DNA of 64,000 nucleotides from Deltaproteobacteria bacterium (GTDB lineage: Bacteria > Desulfobacterota > GWC2-55-46 > JADFVP01), in NCBI GenBank assembly GCA_029262515.1, contig JAJCZH010000027.1, forward strand, positions 52,035-116,034, in the 5' to 3' direction. The notes under the pieces are model-generated. The model saw nothing but the letters and a program-made list of their open reading frames with translations, did no database searches and was not told the DNA's origin. Each line of letters begins with the position of its first letter. Position 1 is the stretch's first letter. A program made the translations under genes and the position numbers. Positions 41,909 through 51,471 of this stretch are shown here, in pieces.

Positions 41909-43441
41909 ATGGAAGAGACGCGAACCTGTGAAGCCGTTGTTGATGAGAAGAAGGTTATTCTCTCAGATACGGTAAAGTATTTTTTTGGTACATTCGGTTC
42001 GCAGGCTGTAAGTATTTTGCAGAACTTCTTTCTGGCCAGTATGTTCGGTCCGTCGCTCTACGGGTTATGGAATTTGCTTATTGTAATCATGAGCTATAAT
42101 CATCATGGGCACCTGGGACTTATTCACGGAATGAGCAAGCAGGTGCCCATATCGAGGGGTATGGGGCAGCCGGGCGCCGCTCTTAAGTACGAGCAGAGTT
42201 GCTTTACCGGTGTTATCGTGTTGCAGCTGTTTATTTTTGTCGTGATCTTCGGTGCCGGTTTTTGGCATTGGAGAGGTGAGCTGGACGGCCTCGGTCCGGG
42301 GCTTAAGGTACTCGCTTTTGTCATGTTCTTCAATCAGCTTTATATCTTTATGCTGACCGTGTTAAGAAATGATAAGAAGTTCGGTATACTCGGCTTTGCC
42401 ATGTTTCTATTGCCTGTACTTACTCTGGTGATTATAGTTCTTGGTTTCTATTTCTTCTCGCCCATGGTGAGTATTGCGCTTTATGCGCTGCTGGCAGGCC
42501 ACATTTTGGTAAATATCTATGTATTTCTTGCCGGCAGGTACCGGTACCGCCTGGTACTCGACCTTAAAGCCTTGTGGTTACTCTTTAAAGTTGGTGCGCC
42601 ACTTATTATTTTCACTATCGGATTTTCTATATTTCTTACTGCTGACAGGTGGATTATTGTCAAGATGTTAGACAGCAAAAGCCTCGGTTATTATGCTATA
42701 GGCAGCATGTTTGTGGGCGGGTTATACTCTATTCCGGCCGTGCTCTCCTCTGTTCTGTATCCGCGTATGCTCGAGTCTTTCGGTAGAGAGCAGAACTCTA
42801 CCGCGGCACAGAAATGGACGCTTACCCCGACCCTGATAGTGACATTTATAATGACATGGGTAACGCTTGTGGTGGCGGCTGTGGTGCGGTTGCTGGTTAT
42901 CTATCTCCTGCCAGAGTATGTGCCGGGGCTTCCGTTGATGACAATACTTATAATAGGCAGCTTTTTTCTTACTACAAGCTCCATATTTACCAATTATCTG
43001 ATCTCCGTCGATCTGCAAAAGCACCTTTTAAAGGTGCAGTTCACGGCAATCATACTGTTGGTTGTTATCGATTATGCTATACTCAAGGCAGGTTATGGTA
43101 TTGAGTCCATGGCGCTCGGTACGGCTCTCTGTTACTTTTTTTACGGCACGATGGTCTTCTGGTGCGGCCTCAGGTCTTTAAAGGCAGGAAGCAGAAAGAC
43201 GGTTACCTTGATATTGAGCATACATATCGTTTTTGCCCTTAATGTGCTCTTTTTTCTCTTTTGTTCGAAGTATCTGGCGCCATCGGGTGTTATGCTGACA
43301 AGTGATCTGTCAAGAACTGCCTTGCAGGTACTGGCGTCAACGGCCTGTATACTTCTTTTTTATCCGTATATTAACCGCACTGCGGGTACTTCAGGGCACA
43401 TACGCTCATTAATACCCGAAAGATTTAGGAACAGAGGATAG
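41909..43441 (+). CDS. wzx: Wzx-type oligosaccharide flippase
   Basis: A 510-residue polytopic membrane protein of the polysaccharide-biosynthesis flippase family with about 12 to 14 helices. It starts LSDTVKYFFGTFGSQAVSILQNFFLA and contains AGRYRYRLVLDLKALWLLFKVGAPLI and FSIFLTADRWIIVKMLDSKSLGYYAIGSMF, both common in this group. It moves lipid-linked repeat units to the periplasmic side. Start: ATG at 41909, 58 bases after neuA. Confidence 0.88.
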   Translation: MEETRTCEAVVDEKKVILSDTVKYFFGTFGSQAVSILQNFFLASMFGPSLYGLWNLLIVIMSYNHHGHLGLIHGMSKQVPISRGMGQPGAALKYEQSCFTGVIVLQLFIFVVIFGAGFWHWRGELDGLGPGLKVLAFVMFFNQLYIFMLTVLRNDKKFGILGFAMFLLPVLTLVIIVLGFYFFSPMVSIALYALLAGHILVNIYVFLAGRYRYRLVLDLKALWLLFKVGAPLIIFTIGFSIFLTADRWIIVKMLDSKSLGYYAIGSMFVGGLYSIPAVLSSVLYPRMLESFGREQNSTAAQKWTLTPTLIVTFIMTWVTLVVAAVVRLLVIYLLPEYVPGLPLMTILIIGSFFLTTSSIFTNYLISVDLQKHLLKVQFTAIILLVVIDYAILKAGYGIESMALGTALCYFFYGTMVFWCGLRSLKAGSRKTVTLILSIHIVFALNVLFFLFCSKYLAPSGVMLTSDLSRTALQVLASTACILLFYPYINRTAGTSGHIRSLIPERFRNRG

Positions 43442-43481
43442 TTTTGTCTTTTAGAATCGAAATAGAATTGGGAGCGCCTAA

Positions 43482-44318
43482 ATGGCTGAGTTAGGTAATA
43501 AGGTTGAAAACTGGGATAGTTCGTACGTTCACCTCAAGACTACATATACTAAAGAGATCAAGACGCCGGCAAACCTGACGAACCTTTCCCTCTTCGAGTA
43601 TGTCTATGAAGATGTAAAGGAGTTTCTTACCGATCAGGACGGAGGCAAGGTGCTCGAATGCGGTTGCGGCGGAGCCAGGGCGGCACTCCACCTCGCGCTT
43701 CGAGGTTACGACGCCACATGTTCTGACTTCGCAAATGAGGCTTTACGCCTTGCAGAGCATAACTTCAATGCTTACGGGGCTAAGGGTAACTTTGTCTTCG
43801 ATGACCTTTTGAACTCTAAACTTGAGAGGAACTCATTCGACTGCGTTATGAGCTTCGGGCTTCTTGAGCACTTTGAAGACATTACTCCGATTACGAGATG
43901 TATGACAGAGCTTGTAAGACCCGGCGGCATACAGGTGCACTGCATAATACCGAAAAAGTTTTCTACCCAGACAATTATGGATGCTCTTTATTTCCCGTAC
44001 AGGCTTTTGAGGAATATCGTCAAGGGAGATTTTAGAAATCTTATACGCAGAAGTTTTAGGGATTTTCCGCACTATGAAAATCGCTTCACTGCGTCACAGT
44101 ATTGTGATGTATTTGAAAAGGAAGGGAACACGATACTGAAGTGCCAGCCGATTGGCATTTTGTTTCCTTTTATCGCTCTGCCTAAAGGAATTGGAGAGGC
44201 GGTGGTCCAGGCCTTTCCTCGCCTGTTGCCCTGGTTGATGAGGCTTACCGACAGAACCGAGGTAAAGGCCTTTTTCCCGATTGCTCCAAAGTACTATATA
44301 GTTACAAGGAAGAAGTAG
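43482..44318 (+). CDS. Class I SAM-dependent methyltransferase
   Basis: A 278-residue protein with the methyltransferase fold: VLECGCGGARAALHLALRGYDATCSDF (motif I and following Asp), FDCVMSFGLLEHFED (motif post-I) and LVRPGGIQVHCII (motif III). The C-terminal 100 residues (from about 165) form a helical cap typical of sugar or lipid O-methyltransferases. GGGAG lies before the ATG. The substrate is unknown; a sugar in the glycan is most likely given the context. Confidence 0.85.
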   Translation: MAELGNKVENWDSSYVHLKTTYTKEIKTPANLTNLSLFEYVYEDVKEFLTDQDGGKVLECGCGGARAALHLALRGYDATCSDFANEALRLAEHNFNAYGAKGNFVFDDLLNSKLERNSFDCVMSFGLLEHFEDITPITRCMTELVRPGGIQVHCIIPKKFSTQTIMDALYFPYRLLRNIVKGDFRNLIRRSFRDFPHYENRFTASQYCDVFEKEGNTILKCQPIGILFPFIALPKGIGEAVVQAFPRLLPWLMRLTDRTEVKAFFPIAPKYYIVTRKK

Positions 44319-44353
44319 GTCTCTTTTTTTAAGATCTTGTTTGGAGGCATACC

Positions 44354-45868
44354 ATGAACGTACTGCTTATACAGCTTCATCACGGTGACAGGGAGATCAA
44401 CTTTTTCCCTCTCGGTCTCGCTTACATAGCCGGTGCGCTTTTGAGCGAGGGGTGTGAGGTAGATCTTGTCGACCTGCAGATGGAGAAGGGAACCGATGCA
44501 GAGAAGAGCCTCTACGAGAGGATCGATGGGGCTAAGGTAGACATGATCGGCATTACCGCTTACTCTACTCAGTTTGCGCACTTTAAAGAGGTGGTAGAGC
44601 TGTGCAAATCTTGCCATAGTGAAGTTCCAGTAGTTGTCGGAGGTCCGTTGGCAACCTACAGCGCTCGCCAGGTACTAACGGGTACAAAGGCTGATATCTG
44701 CGTAAAGAGCGAGGGTGATATAACCATTCGGCGGATAGTAAGGAGCCTAGACAACCTGAAGGGTGTTAAGGGTATCTCTTACAGGGAGGGTGGCGAGATT
44801 GTAGATAACGGCGATGCCGCTTATGTTGAGGACCTTGACTCGATCGACTTTCCGCCGTATCACCTCTTTGATATGGATCGGTACTTTGAGGGACAGGGAC
44901 TTTATGGCGATGCCCCTACCAAAAGGACGATGAGCATAGTTACGTCTAGGGGCTGTCCGTATAGTTGCAACTTCTGCTCTATGACTTTTAAGAATGTGCG
45001 TAGAAGGTCAATTGAAAATGTCGTGGAAGAGATTCAGTTCTTTATAGATAAGTACGGTGTTGACAGTATCGCCTTTATCGATGAGCTTGTGATATCAAGC
45101 AAGAAGAGGGGTTATGAAATCTGCGAGGCCCTAGGCAAGCTCAATATAAAATGGGGTTGCCAGGGCAGGGTAAATATATGCGACAAAGAGCTGCTTAAGA
45201 CCATGAAGGCCAGCGGGTGTACTTATGTCGGTTTCGGTGTGGAGTCCGGCAGTCAGAAGATACTCGATGCGATGAATAAGAAGGTCAAGGTAGATCAGTC
45301 GAGAGAGGCCGTGGCAAACGCTATAGAGGCAGGGCTCTTTGTCGTCGTTCAGATGATATTCGGTTATCCGGGTGAAGATGACGACAGTATCGCCGATACT
45401 GTCGATTACTTTAAGAGGTTGAATTACTACCCGCCGTATCCAGGGTCCCCGGCCAATGTCAGTTTGATAACGCCGCTACCAGGCTCAGCTCTGTATGACG
45501 ATTGTGTTAAGGACGGTATTATTACGGATGAGATCGAGTGGCTCAATAGCATAGGGCGGGGATACTATCCGGGTGCGCCGCTGTTGGTTAATTTTACCGA
45601 GTGGGACGATGACACATTGATCCGGAAGAAGTTTGAAGTGGAGGAGGCTCTGCACGAAAATTATAAAATGTATCTTCGCAGGCATCCGTCTGTTTTTATA
45701 AGAAAAGCTCTGACGGAGGTTATGAGGCTTGCCGGAAAGAGTATAATATATGCAAGGGCCAACGGCGTACAGAAGACGGTTGGTAAGGTAGTAGAGCATT
45801 TTCCTTCGCGGCTCAAGTTTAATAAAGAGTATGCAAAGCTTCAACGCAGCATCGAGAAAAAGAACTAG
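44354..45868 (+). CDS. B12-binding-domain radical SAM protein (first copy)
   Basis: A 504-residue protein with an N-terminal Rossmann domain of the B12-binding type (residues 1-130; LLIQLHHGDREINFFPLGLAYIAG) and a radical SAM core with CPYSCNFC (C201, C205, C208), then GVESGSQKILDAMNKK. I do not see a DxHxxG motif, so cobalamin binding is uncertain. The C-terminal region (about 400-504) is extended and helical. Relatives methylate or otherwise modify sugars, lipids or other substrates. A second such gene follows one gene later (47452). Confidence 0.87.
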   Translation: MNVLLIQLHHGDREINFFPLGLAYIAGALLSEGCEVDLVDLQMEKGTDAEKSLYERIDGAKVDMIGITAYSTQFAHFKEVVELCKSCHSEVPVVVGGPLATYSARQVLTGTKADICVKSEGDITIRRIVRSLDNLKGVKGISYREGGEIVDNGDAAYVEDLDSIDFPPYHLFDMDRYFEGQGLYGDAPTKRTMSIVTSRGCPYSCNFCSMTFKNVRRRSIENVVEEIQFFIDKYGVDSIAFIDELVISSKKRGYEICEALGKLNIKWGCQGRVNICDKELLKTMKASGCTYVGFGVESGSQKILDAMNKKVKVDQSREAVANAIEAGLFVVVQMIFGYPGEDDDSIADTVDYFKRLNYYPPYPGSPANVSLITPLPGSALYDDCVKDGIITDEIEWLNSIGRGYYPGAPLLVNFTEWDDDTLIRKKFEVEEALHENYKMYLRRHPSVFIRKALTEVMRLAGKSIIYARANGVQKTVGKVVEHFPSRLKFNKEYAKLQRSIEKKN

Positions 45869-45889
45869 ATTGAGACTAGAGGTACGTAT

Positions 45890-47455
45890 TTGAATACCGC
45901 CCAATTGTTACAGAGCTCCTCGTCCATTGTCATGAATATCGGCGCCTATACTATTGAGGGGAAGAGCATTAGCGAAGCTACGCGGGTGGGTAGCGTTTCC
46001 CTTTGGGATGTGGTGGCTCCGGGTCTCGCAATTTACTCTGTTCCGGAGATACTGAATGGTTCTCGTGGTGGGGTTGCCGGACTCGCGCTAAAATCTTTTT
46101 TGCGCTCTACGCGTAATAGGTACCGTGAATTAATGTCGGTTAAAAGCGCACCGGAATCAAATGTTAACAGTACCGGAAGTGTTCTGTTTTTAGCATTCGA
46201 GCCGAGGCAGGCGGCAAGCTTCTTGCCTGTGGCAGACATGCTGGAGAGACGTGGTCACAGGGTCAGAGTCGTAACCAGCAGGCTGAGGGCGAATGAAGAG
46301 GATATAACAGGTTTTAGCAGGGTCGATTTTATAGAGGACTTTTTTGATAAAGAGGCCTTCTCGCGGATAGGGGTGCAGAGGGCTAAGTCCGGCAGGTTGA
46401 TAAAAAGGCTTATAGAGCAAGTCAACCCGGCAGAGATTTTTACCGACGTTGAAGCCGCGCGACGCGTACTTTTTTCGCTTTCGCAAAAGAGTAACATAGA
46501 GAATTACTTTTACGAAGCGGTTAAAAATGTTGAGTTAGCGATACTGTATCTCGGCCGTGGGAATGCTGAAGTGGTGATAGGCGCTGATGATTGCGATACA
46601 AGGTGTAGGGCTTTTTTTCTGTTGGCATCCGATAAGGGCGTGCCGACCCTCCATGTTCAGTACGGGCTTGTCTCTGAGGAGGCCGTGAACTGGAAGTTCA
46701 TGAGCACCGGGTGTGCCGCCCTCTTCGGTGAAAGCTCGCTTAACTGTCTTGTCGAGATGGGTTTGGACCCAGCACTGCTCAGAGTGACCGGGCAGCCGCG
46801 GTTCGATACACTTGTTGTCGAAAGTGAAGAGTCCAGGGGCAATGGCCAGTTCGGCGGCACTTCAAACAACGTGGGGGGAGTTGTTAATATCCTTTTTGCC
46901 TCACAGCCGAATGTTGCCGGCTGCTTTGGAAGTGAAGAGGTGCGCGTGAAGATGCTGGAGGAAATATATGGTGTCGTCAAATCTATAGAGGGTGCGGTGC
47001 TTACTCTCAGGCTCCACCCGGACGAAGACGTTCGTGTGCATAAAAGAATCGTAGATAAAACGGGCGCGCGTGTTGTAATTGCCACATCGGAACCGATTGC
47101 GATAGACGAGGCCATAAAGGCGTGCGACGTACTTCTTACATTTCATTCTACAACGGCGTTAGAGGCCCTTATTGCGGATAAACCGGTAATCTTATACGGT
47201 GATGGAACAAATCCGATTGCCAGTAAGTATTTAGAGAGCGGAGCCGTACTTTCAGCAAAAGAGCCTGCTGAGCTGGCTGCCAGGGTTGCGCAAGTGATAG
47301 ACGGGGGTGAAGGGTTACAGAACCTGGCCGAGTCCAGAAGAATTTTTGTGAACAGGTATACAAAGAATCATGATGGCAGATCCACGGAAAGGGTAGCGGC
47401 TCTTGTTGAAGAGTTGATAGGGAGCGGCAGCATAGCAAGGGGTTTAGTATCATGA
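45890..47455 (+). CDS. GT-B fold protein, CDP-glycerol transferase/2-epimerase-like
   Basis: A 521-residue protein. Residues 1-90 have no family I recognise. The rest resembles the GT-B superfamily (UDP-GlcNAc 2-epimerase or CDP-glycerol glycerophosphotransferase type): VLFLAFEPRQAASFLPVADML at the first Rossmann start, VTGQPRFDTLV, LRLHPDEDV and FHSTTALEALIADKPVILY with the nucleotide-sugar pocket. The start is TTG at 45890 with AGAGG seven bases upstream. It overlaps the next gene by four bases. It may act as the missing 2-epimerase of the nonulosonate pathway or as a polyol-phosphate or sialyl-type transferase; I cannot choose. Confidence 0.7.
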   Translation: MNTAQLLQSSSSIVMNIGAYTIEGKSISEATRVGSVSLWDVVAPGLAIYSVPEILNGSRGGVAGLALKSFLRSTRNRYRELMSVKSAPESNVNSTGSVLFLAFEPRQAASFLPVADMLERRGHRVRVVTSRLRANEEDITGFSRVDFIEDFFDKEAFSRIGVQRAKSGRLIKRLIEQVNPAEIFTDVEAARRVLFSLSQKSNIENYFYEAVKNVELAILYLGRGNAEVVIGADDCDTRCRAFFLLASDKGVPTLHVQYGLVSEEAVNWKFMSTGCAALFGESSLNCLVEMGLDPALLRVTGQPRFDTLVVESEESRGNGQFGGTSNNVGGVVNILFASQPNVAGCFGSEEVRVKMLEEIYGVVKSIEGAVLTLRLHPDEDVRVHKRIVDKTGARVVIATSEPIAIDEAIKACDVLLTFHSTTALEALIADKPVILYGDGTNPIASKYLESGAVLSAKEPAELAARVAQVIDGGEGLQNLAESRRIFVNRYTKNHDGRSTERVAALVEELIGSGSIARGLVS

Positions 47456-48912
47456 GCATACCGAGAAGGTACAACAAGATACTCTTTGTCAGATTGGCCT
47501 ATTACGGTTTTCTAGGTAATGTGGATATCTTTCCGGTTGGTCTAGGTTATCTTGCCGAAAGCATGCGAGAGCGCGGTTTTGAGTATGAGGTTCTCGATCT
47601 CGGGCTCTTTCGCCCTGAGCAGGAAGAGGAGCTCCTGAGAGCAAAGCTTAAAGAGTATTCCCCCGACCTTTTGGCAATAACGATGATGACGCTCGGGTAT
47701 AAACACCACTACGCTCTTCTAGATCGTATTAAGGGCGGTTTTCAGGATATCGATATTGTTCTTGGCGGGGCGCACCTTTCTACAATGAGGCTCGATGTCC
47801 TCAACGAGTGCATCGGCATAGACTACGGCGCGGTGATGGACGGCGAGCATACGCTTGCTGAACTTTGTGAAGGGGTTGAACTCTCGCAAATCAAGGGGCT
47901 TATTTATCGGCAGGCCTCAAAGGCCGTCTTTAACGGGGAGAGGACCTTTGTTACCGAACTCGACTCGATCCCTTTTCCCAAGTACGACCTTTTTCCGCTT
48001 GGAGACTATACGAAGGAGATACCGCTTTTTACATCACGCGGCTGTCCGTATCTGTGTACTTTCTGTCCCGTTGCCTCTGCCGTAGGCAGGCATTTTCGTA
48101 TTCGTTCACCGGAACATATTATTGAAGAGGTCGGCTATTGGTACGACAAAGGCGCCCGCAGTTTTAGTATATGGGACGACAACTTTACCATGAAACCGGA
48201 ACGGGTTTATAGGTTTTGCGAGTTGTTAAAAGAGAAAGTTTATACCGATATTAGATTCTCGGTGCCAAACGGCGTAAGGGCCGACAAGGTGAACGCGGAG
48301 TTGTTAAAGACCTTGTGGGGCGCTGGTTTCAGACAGTTGTCATTTGGTGTGGAGTCTGGAGTGGACCATGTGCTGAGCTCTATTAAAAAGGGTGAGAGCA
48401 TAGAGGTGATAGAGAACTCCGTGAAGCTCGCATGTGACCTAGGCTATGAGGTCTATCTTTACTTTATCGTTGGACTGCCGGGGGAGACATGGCAGGACTT
48501 TAAGCAATCTCTGGCCATGGCCGCAAGGTACCCTGTGGCGGAGTCCCGTTTTTATAACCTGGTTCCTTTTCCGGCCACTGAACTCTTTGCCTGGGCAGAC
48601 AGAAACAATTTCTTTATTACGGACCCGGAAGAGTTTCTTAACCGTGCTTCACACTTTGAGAATGAACCGTATGTCGAGACCCCCGAGATGAGTGCCGAGG
48701 AGCGTAAAAGGGGTTTCGACTTAGCGATGGAACTCACGATTAAACAGCGCAAGGCCTGGAGGGTGAAACAGTTTAGTCGGTACGGCAAGCTCGGTACTTT
48801 TATGGCTATTGTCTCTTTGTCCTCCTTTTATAGTAAGATGTTTAAACCCGTATGGATGCGCAGGCTTGTTATAGAGCCGGTAAAGGGTCTCTTTTTCGGA
48901 GCGGCAAGATGA
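47452..48912 (+). CDS. B12-binding-domain radical SAM protein (second copy)
   Basis: A 486-residue paralogue of the gene at 44354: a Rossmann domain (IFPVGLGYLAESMRERGF), then CPYLCTFC (C198, C202, C205), GVESGVDHVLSSIKKGE and FIVGLPGETWQDFK. Like the first it lacks an obvious DxHxxG motif. It overlaps the previous gene by four bases (ATGA) and the next start by four. Two different radical SAM enzymes within one glycan operon suggest two distinct modifications, for example C-methylation or deoxygenation. Confidence 0.87.
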   Translation: MSIPRRYNKILFVRLAYYGFLGNVDIFPVGLGYLAESMRERGFEYEVLDLGLFRPEQEEELLRAKLKEYSPDLLAITMMTLGYKHHYALLDRIKGGFQDIDIVLGGAHLSTMRLDVLNECIGIDYGAVMDGEHTLAELCEGVELSQIKGLIYRQASKAVFNGERTFVTELDSIPFPKYDLFPLGDYTKEIPLFTSRGCPYLCTFCPVASAVGRHFRIRSPEHIIEEVGYWYDKGARSFSIWDDNFTMKPERVYRFCELLKEKVYTDIRFSVPNGVRADKVNAELLKTLWGAGFRQLSFGVESGVDHVLSSIKKGESIEVIENSVKLACDLGYEVYLYFIVGLPGETWQDFKQSLAMAARYPVAESRFYNLVPFPATELFAWADRNNFFITDPEEFLNRASHFENEPYVETPEMSAEERKRGFDLAMELTIKQRKAWRVKQFSRYGKLGTFMAIVSLSSFYSKMFKPVWMRRLVIEPVKGLFFGAAR

Positions 48913-49597
48913 ACAGTAAGGAGACTTCCAGAAATTACAAAAGCGTACTGCTCTTTTTTATTGTTGCGGTAGTTGCGCTGGTTGCGGTAAGTGGTAAGCT
49001 TCTGGTGGTTGAATGTGCCCCGGTAAAGTCGGATGCGATAGTGGTGCTTTCTGGTCTAGACCCTGACAGGCCGAAAGAGGCTGCGTTGCTTTATCACGAA
49101 GGGTACGCAGATACGGTAATAATAACAACTCCTGCCTTGCAGGGCCATGAGTTGGGTTACGCGCAAGAGGGTATTAGCCTCGTTCCGAGAGAAGACCTCT
49201 TTAAAGAGCTCATGGTAAAAAAAAAATTCCAGAGTCTGACATAGTATTTCTTGCTGATATTGTTGGTAATACAATGGATGAAGCGATAGTGGTTGGAAAG
49301 TATATTCAGCAAATAGGTATAACGTCGATTATCGTTGTTACATCAAAGTACCATACGCGAAGAGCAAGGTTGGCATTCAGGGGCGTGCTGCCGGATACCG
49401 TTTCCGTAACGGTTGTCGGTACGCGGTTTGACTCCTATAACCCGTGGAAGTGGTGGTGGAATAGCGATACAGTAAGGCACGTAATCCACGAGTACGGCGG
49501 CCTTATTTATTATCGGGTCAAACTTCTATTTAAAGATTACGCTCTATATGATGATGCGGATAAAGGCTTGTCGGCCACTGCTTCGGGTTCAGTATAA
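48909..49597 (+). pseudogene. YdcF/DUF218-like membrane protein interrupted at a run of ten A
   Basis: The gene begins with a membrane helix (residues about 12-30, LLFFIVAVVALVAVSGKL) and the DUF218 start KSDAIVVLSG, then runs to a poly-A tract A10 at 49217-49226. The frame after the tract shifts: in frame one it stops at 49242-49244, while the family sequence continues in another frame as IPESDIVFLADIVGNTMDEAIVVGKYI and IIVVTSKYHTRRARLAF, the DUF218 C-terminal block. One extra A, or two fewer, would restore it. The ATG at 48909 overlaps the previous stop by four bases. Options are a pseudogene, a phase-variable or slippage-corrected gene, or a homopolymer sequencing error. Confidence 0.8.
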
Positions 49598-49600
49598 TAT

Positions 49601-50734
49601 ATGATTATTACTATTAACGGTAGTTGTATGGAGGGGAGCAGGACCGGTGTAGGACGCTACATGGCGAATATCCTTTCTGTCTGGGCAGAGAAATTCCCGG
49701 AAAACAGGTACAACCTTCTTTTCAGAAGAGAGGTCCCGGCTGACGTCTGCCTCTCCAGTCCGAATATAAAATCTGTACTGGTGCCTTGTCCAGACAGGTT
49801 CAACGTCAGTGCGGTGTGGGAAAATTTGTACCTGCCCGCAATCGTATCAAAGCTCGGCGGGCACGACCTCTTTTTCTCGCCGTCATATACGTTGCCGATA
49901 CGCAAAGTAGGGGGTGTGAATGTTGTTACGATCTTTGATATTTCGTACATCTCTCACCCGGACTGGTTTCCGTTTAAAGAGCGTATGATGTATAAGTTGA
50001 TGACAGGGCCTACCGTAAGAAAGGCAGACCTGATCCTTACGGGTTCCGAGTACTCAAAGAGCGAGATACTGCGGTTTTACGATGTTGATGAGAACAAGAT
50101 ACATGTTACTTACCTATCGGTAGATCCTGTCTTCGGTAAAGTTTCTGGAATCGAGGAGTTGGATATTTCTGGCAGGTACGGGCTGAAAGGAGTTGTCGTA
50201 CTTTATGTCGGCCTTATTGCCAACCGAAGGAACGTACCTGTATTGATAGAGGCCTTTTCAAAAAGTATTGGCAAGCAGGACAAAGAAGCAACGCTTGTAA
50301 TTGTAGGAAAGAACCTTTCGTTTCCGCATATAGATATTCTGGACATAGCAGACAGGTTCGAAGTGGCCGGTAGAGTGAGGTGGCTTCAATACGTAGATGA
50401 TAAAGAGCTGCTTGCTCTCTACCAAAGGGCCGATCTCTTTGTTTATCCGTCGCTCTACGAAGGTTTCGGCATACCGCCACTTGAGGCCATGTATGTAGGT
50501 ACGCCTGTAATTACGAGCAACATGTCATCTTTGCCGGAGGTGGTCGGGGATGCCGCGATACTGCTTGATGACCCCTCGGACCCGGTTGAGATGGCTGGAG
50601 CGATAGGGAAGGTAGTCGGAAATAAAGGGTTGAGCGCGAAGATGGTGCGCAAGGGTAAGGTTCGGTGTGCTTTGTTTTCGTGGGAGAGGTGCGCTGTTGA
50701 GACTATGAGACTTTTTGAAGGAATAATCGAATAG
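49601..50734 (+). CDS. Glycosyltransferase family 4 (GT-B)
   Basis: A 377-residue GT-B enzyme. N-terminal domain: GVGRYMANILSVWAEKFP; C-terminal domain: VLYVGLIANRRNVPVLIEAF, WLQYVDDKELLALYQRADLFVYPSLYEGFGIPPLEAM with the Glu-containing EGFG donor motif (ExxxxxxxE). It uses a nucleotide sugar to extend the repeat unit. It starts four bases after the split YdcF-like gene. Sugar specificity is not readable. Confidence 0.93.
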   Translation: MIITINGSCMEGSRTGVGRYMANILSVWAEKFPENRYNLLFRREVPADVCLSSPNIKSVLVPCPDRFNVSAVWENLYLPAIVSKLGGHDLFFSPSYTLPIRKVGGVNVVTIFDISYISHPDWFPFKERMMYKLMTGPTVRKADLILTGSEYSKSEILRFYDVDENKIHVTYLSVDPVFGKVSGIEELDISGRYGLKGVVVLYVGLIANRRNVPVLIEAFSKSIGKQDKEATLVIVGKNLSFPHIDILDIADRFEVAGRVRWLQYVDDKELLALYQRADLFVYPSLYEGFGIPPLEAMYVGTPVITSNMSSLPEVVGDAAILLDDPSDPVEMAGAIGKVVGNKGLSAKMVRKGKVRCALFSWERCAVETMRLFEGIIE

Positions 50735-50743
50735 GAATTTATA

Positions 50744-51457
50744 ATGTCAAAATGGGATGTTGCACAGCAGCTTGAGCCGCTCCACTGGATAGAGAAAAAG
50801 GGTGAGATTCTTGATGCTGAATACAGGAGCAAGATTGAGCAGAGATCTTTAGAGTTGCAGGGTTTACTCGGTAAGCATATAGATTGTAGCAATCCTGAAA
50901 TTACGGTTCTAGAAATTGGCGGGGGAGCAACTCAGCTGATAGATTTTTTCCCGTCTAAGAATAAACATGCCGTCGACCCATTGGCTGATATGTACACTAG
51001 TGAATTTGCCGACGTGCTTAACCCGAAAGTGCAGTGGAAGCAGGCAAAAGCCGAGGACCTCGGTTATGAAGACGACAACTTTGACATAGTCATAGCGCGT
51101 AATGTGCTTGATCATGTTGAGTCACTCGAGACGGTCTTGTCGGAAATACAGAGAGTGGTAAAGAAAGACGGAATAGTCTACATAGGGATAAATGTCTTTT
51201 CCGGCCCGCTATACATATACCGGTACATGGTGAAAGATAAAGAGCACCCGTATACCTTCAGCCATAACTCTATAAAGAGAGCGCTTTTACGTGGTGGGTT
51301 CGGAATGCTTGAGGTGGTGCAAGACTCCGCTAATCAGATGGCTCACTTTACGGAACTCGAATCGCAGGCCTTTGTTAAGAAGGTGTTGCGAAGTGTTTTT
51401 CTCGGTCTCCACTGTTATCATTTTAGCGAGTTCGTTTTGAATAAAGGCCGCCGCTAA
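50744..51457 (+). CDS. Class I SAM-dependent methyltransferase
   Basis: A 237-residue methyltransferase. Motif I is VLEIGGGATQLIDFF; post-I acidic AVDPLADMY; FDIVIARNVLDHVES; motif III RVVKKDGIVYIGINVF. It has no close paralogue in the window other than the fold-sharing gene at 43482. It begins nine bases after the GT4 gene. A glycan O-methylation role is inferred from context. Confidence 0.85.
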   Translation: MSKWDVAQQLEPLHWIEKKGEILDAEYRSKIEQRSLELQGLLGKHIDCSNPEITVLEIGGGATQLIDFFPSKNKHAVDPLADMYTSEFADVLNPKVQWKQAKAEDLGYEDDNFDIVIARNVLDHVESLETVLSEIQRVVKKDGIVYIGINVFSGPLYIYRYMVKDKEHPYTFSHNSIKRALLRGGFGMLEVVQDSANQMAHFTELESQAFVKKVLRSVFLGLHCYHFSEFVLNKGRR

Positions 51458-51471
51458 AGAGGTTCTGTCCG

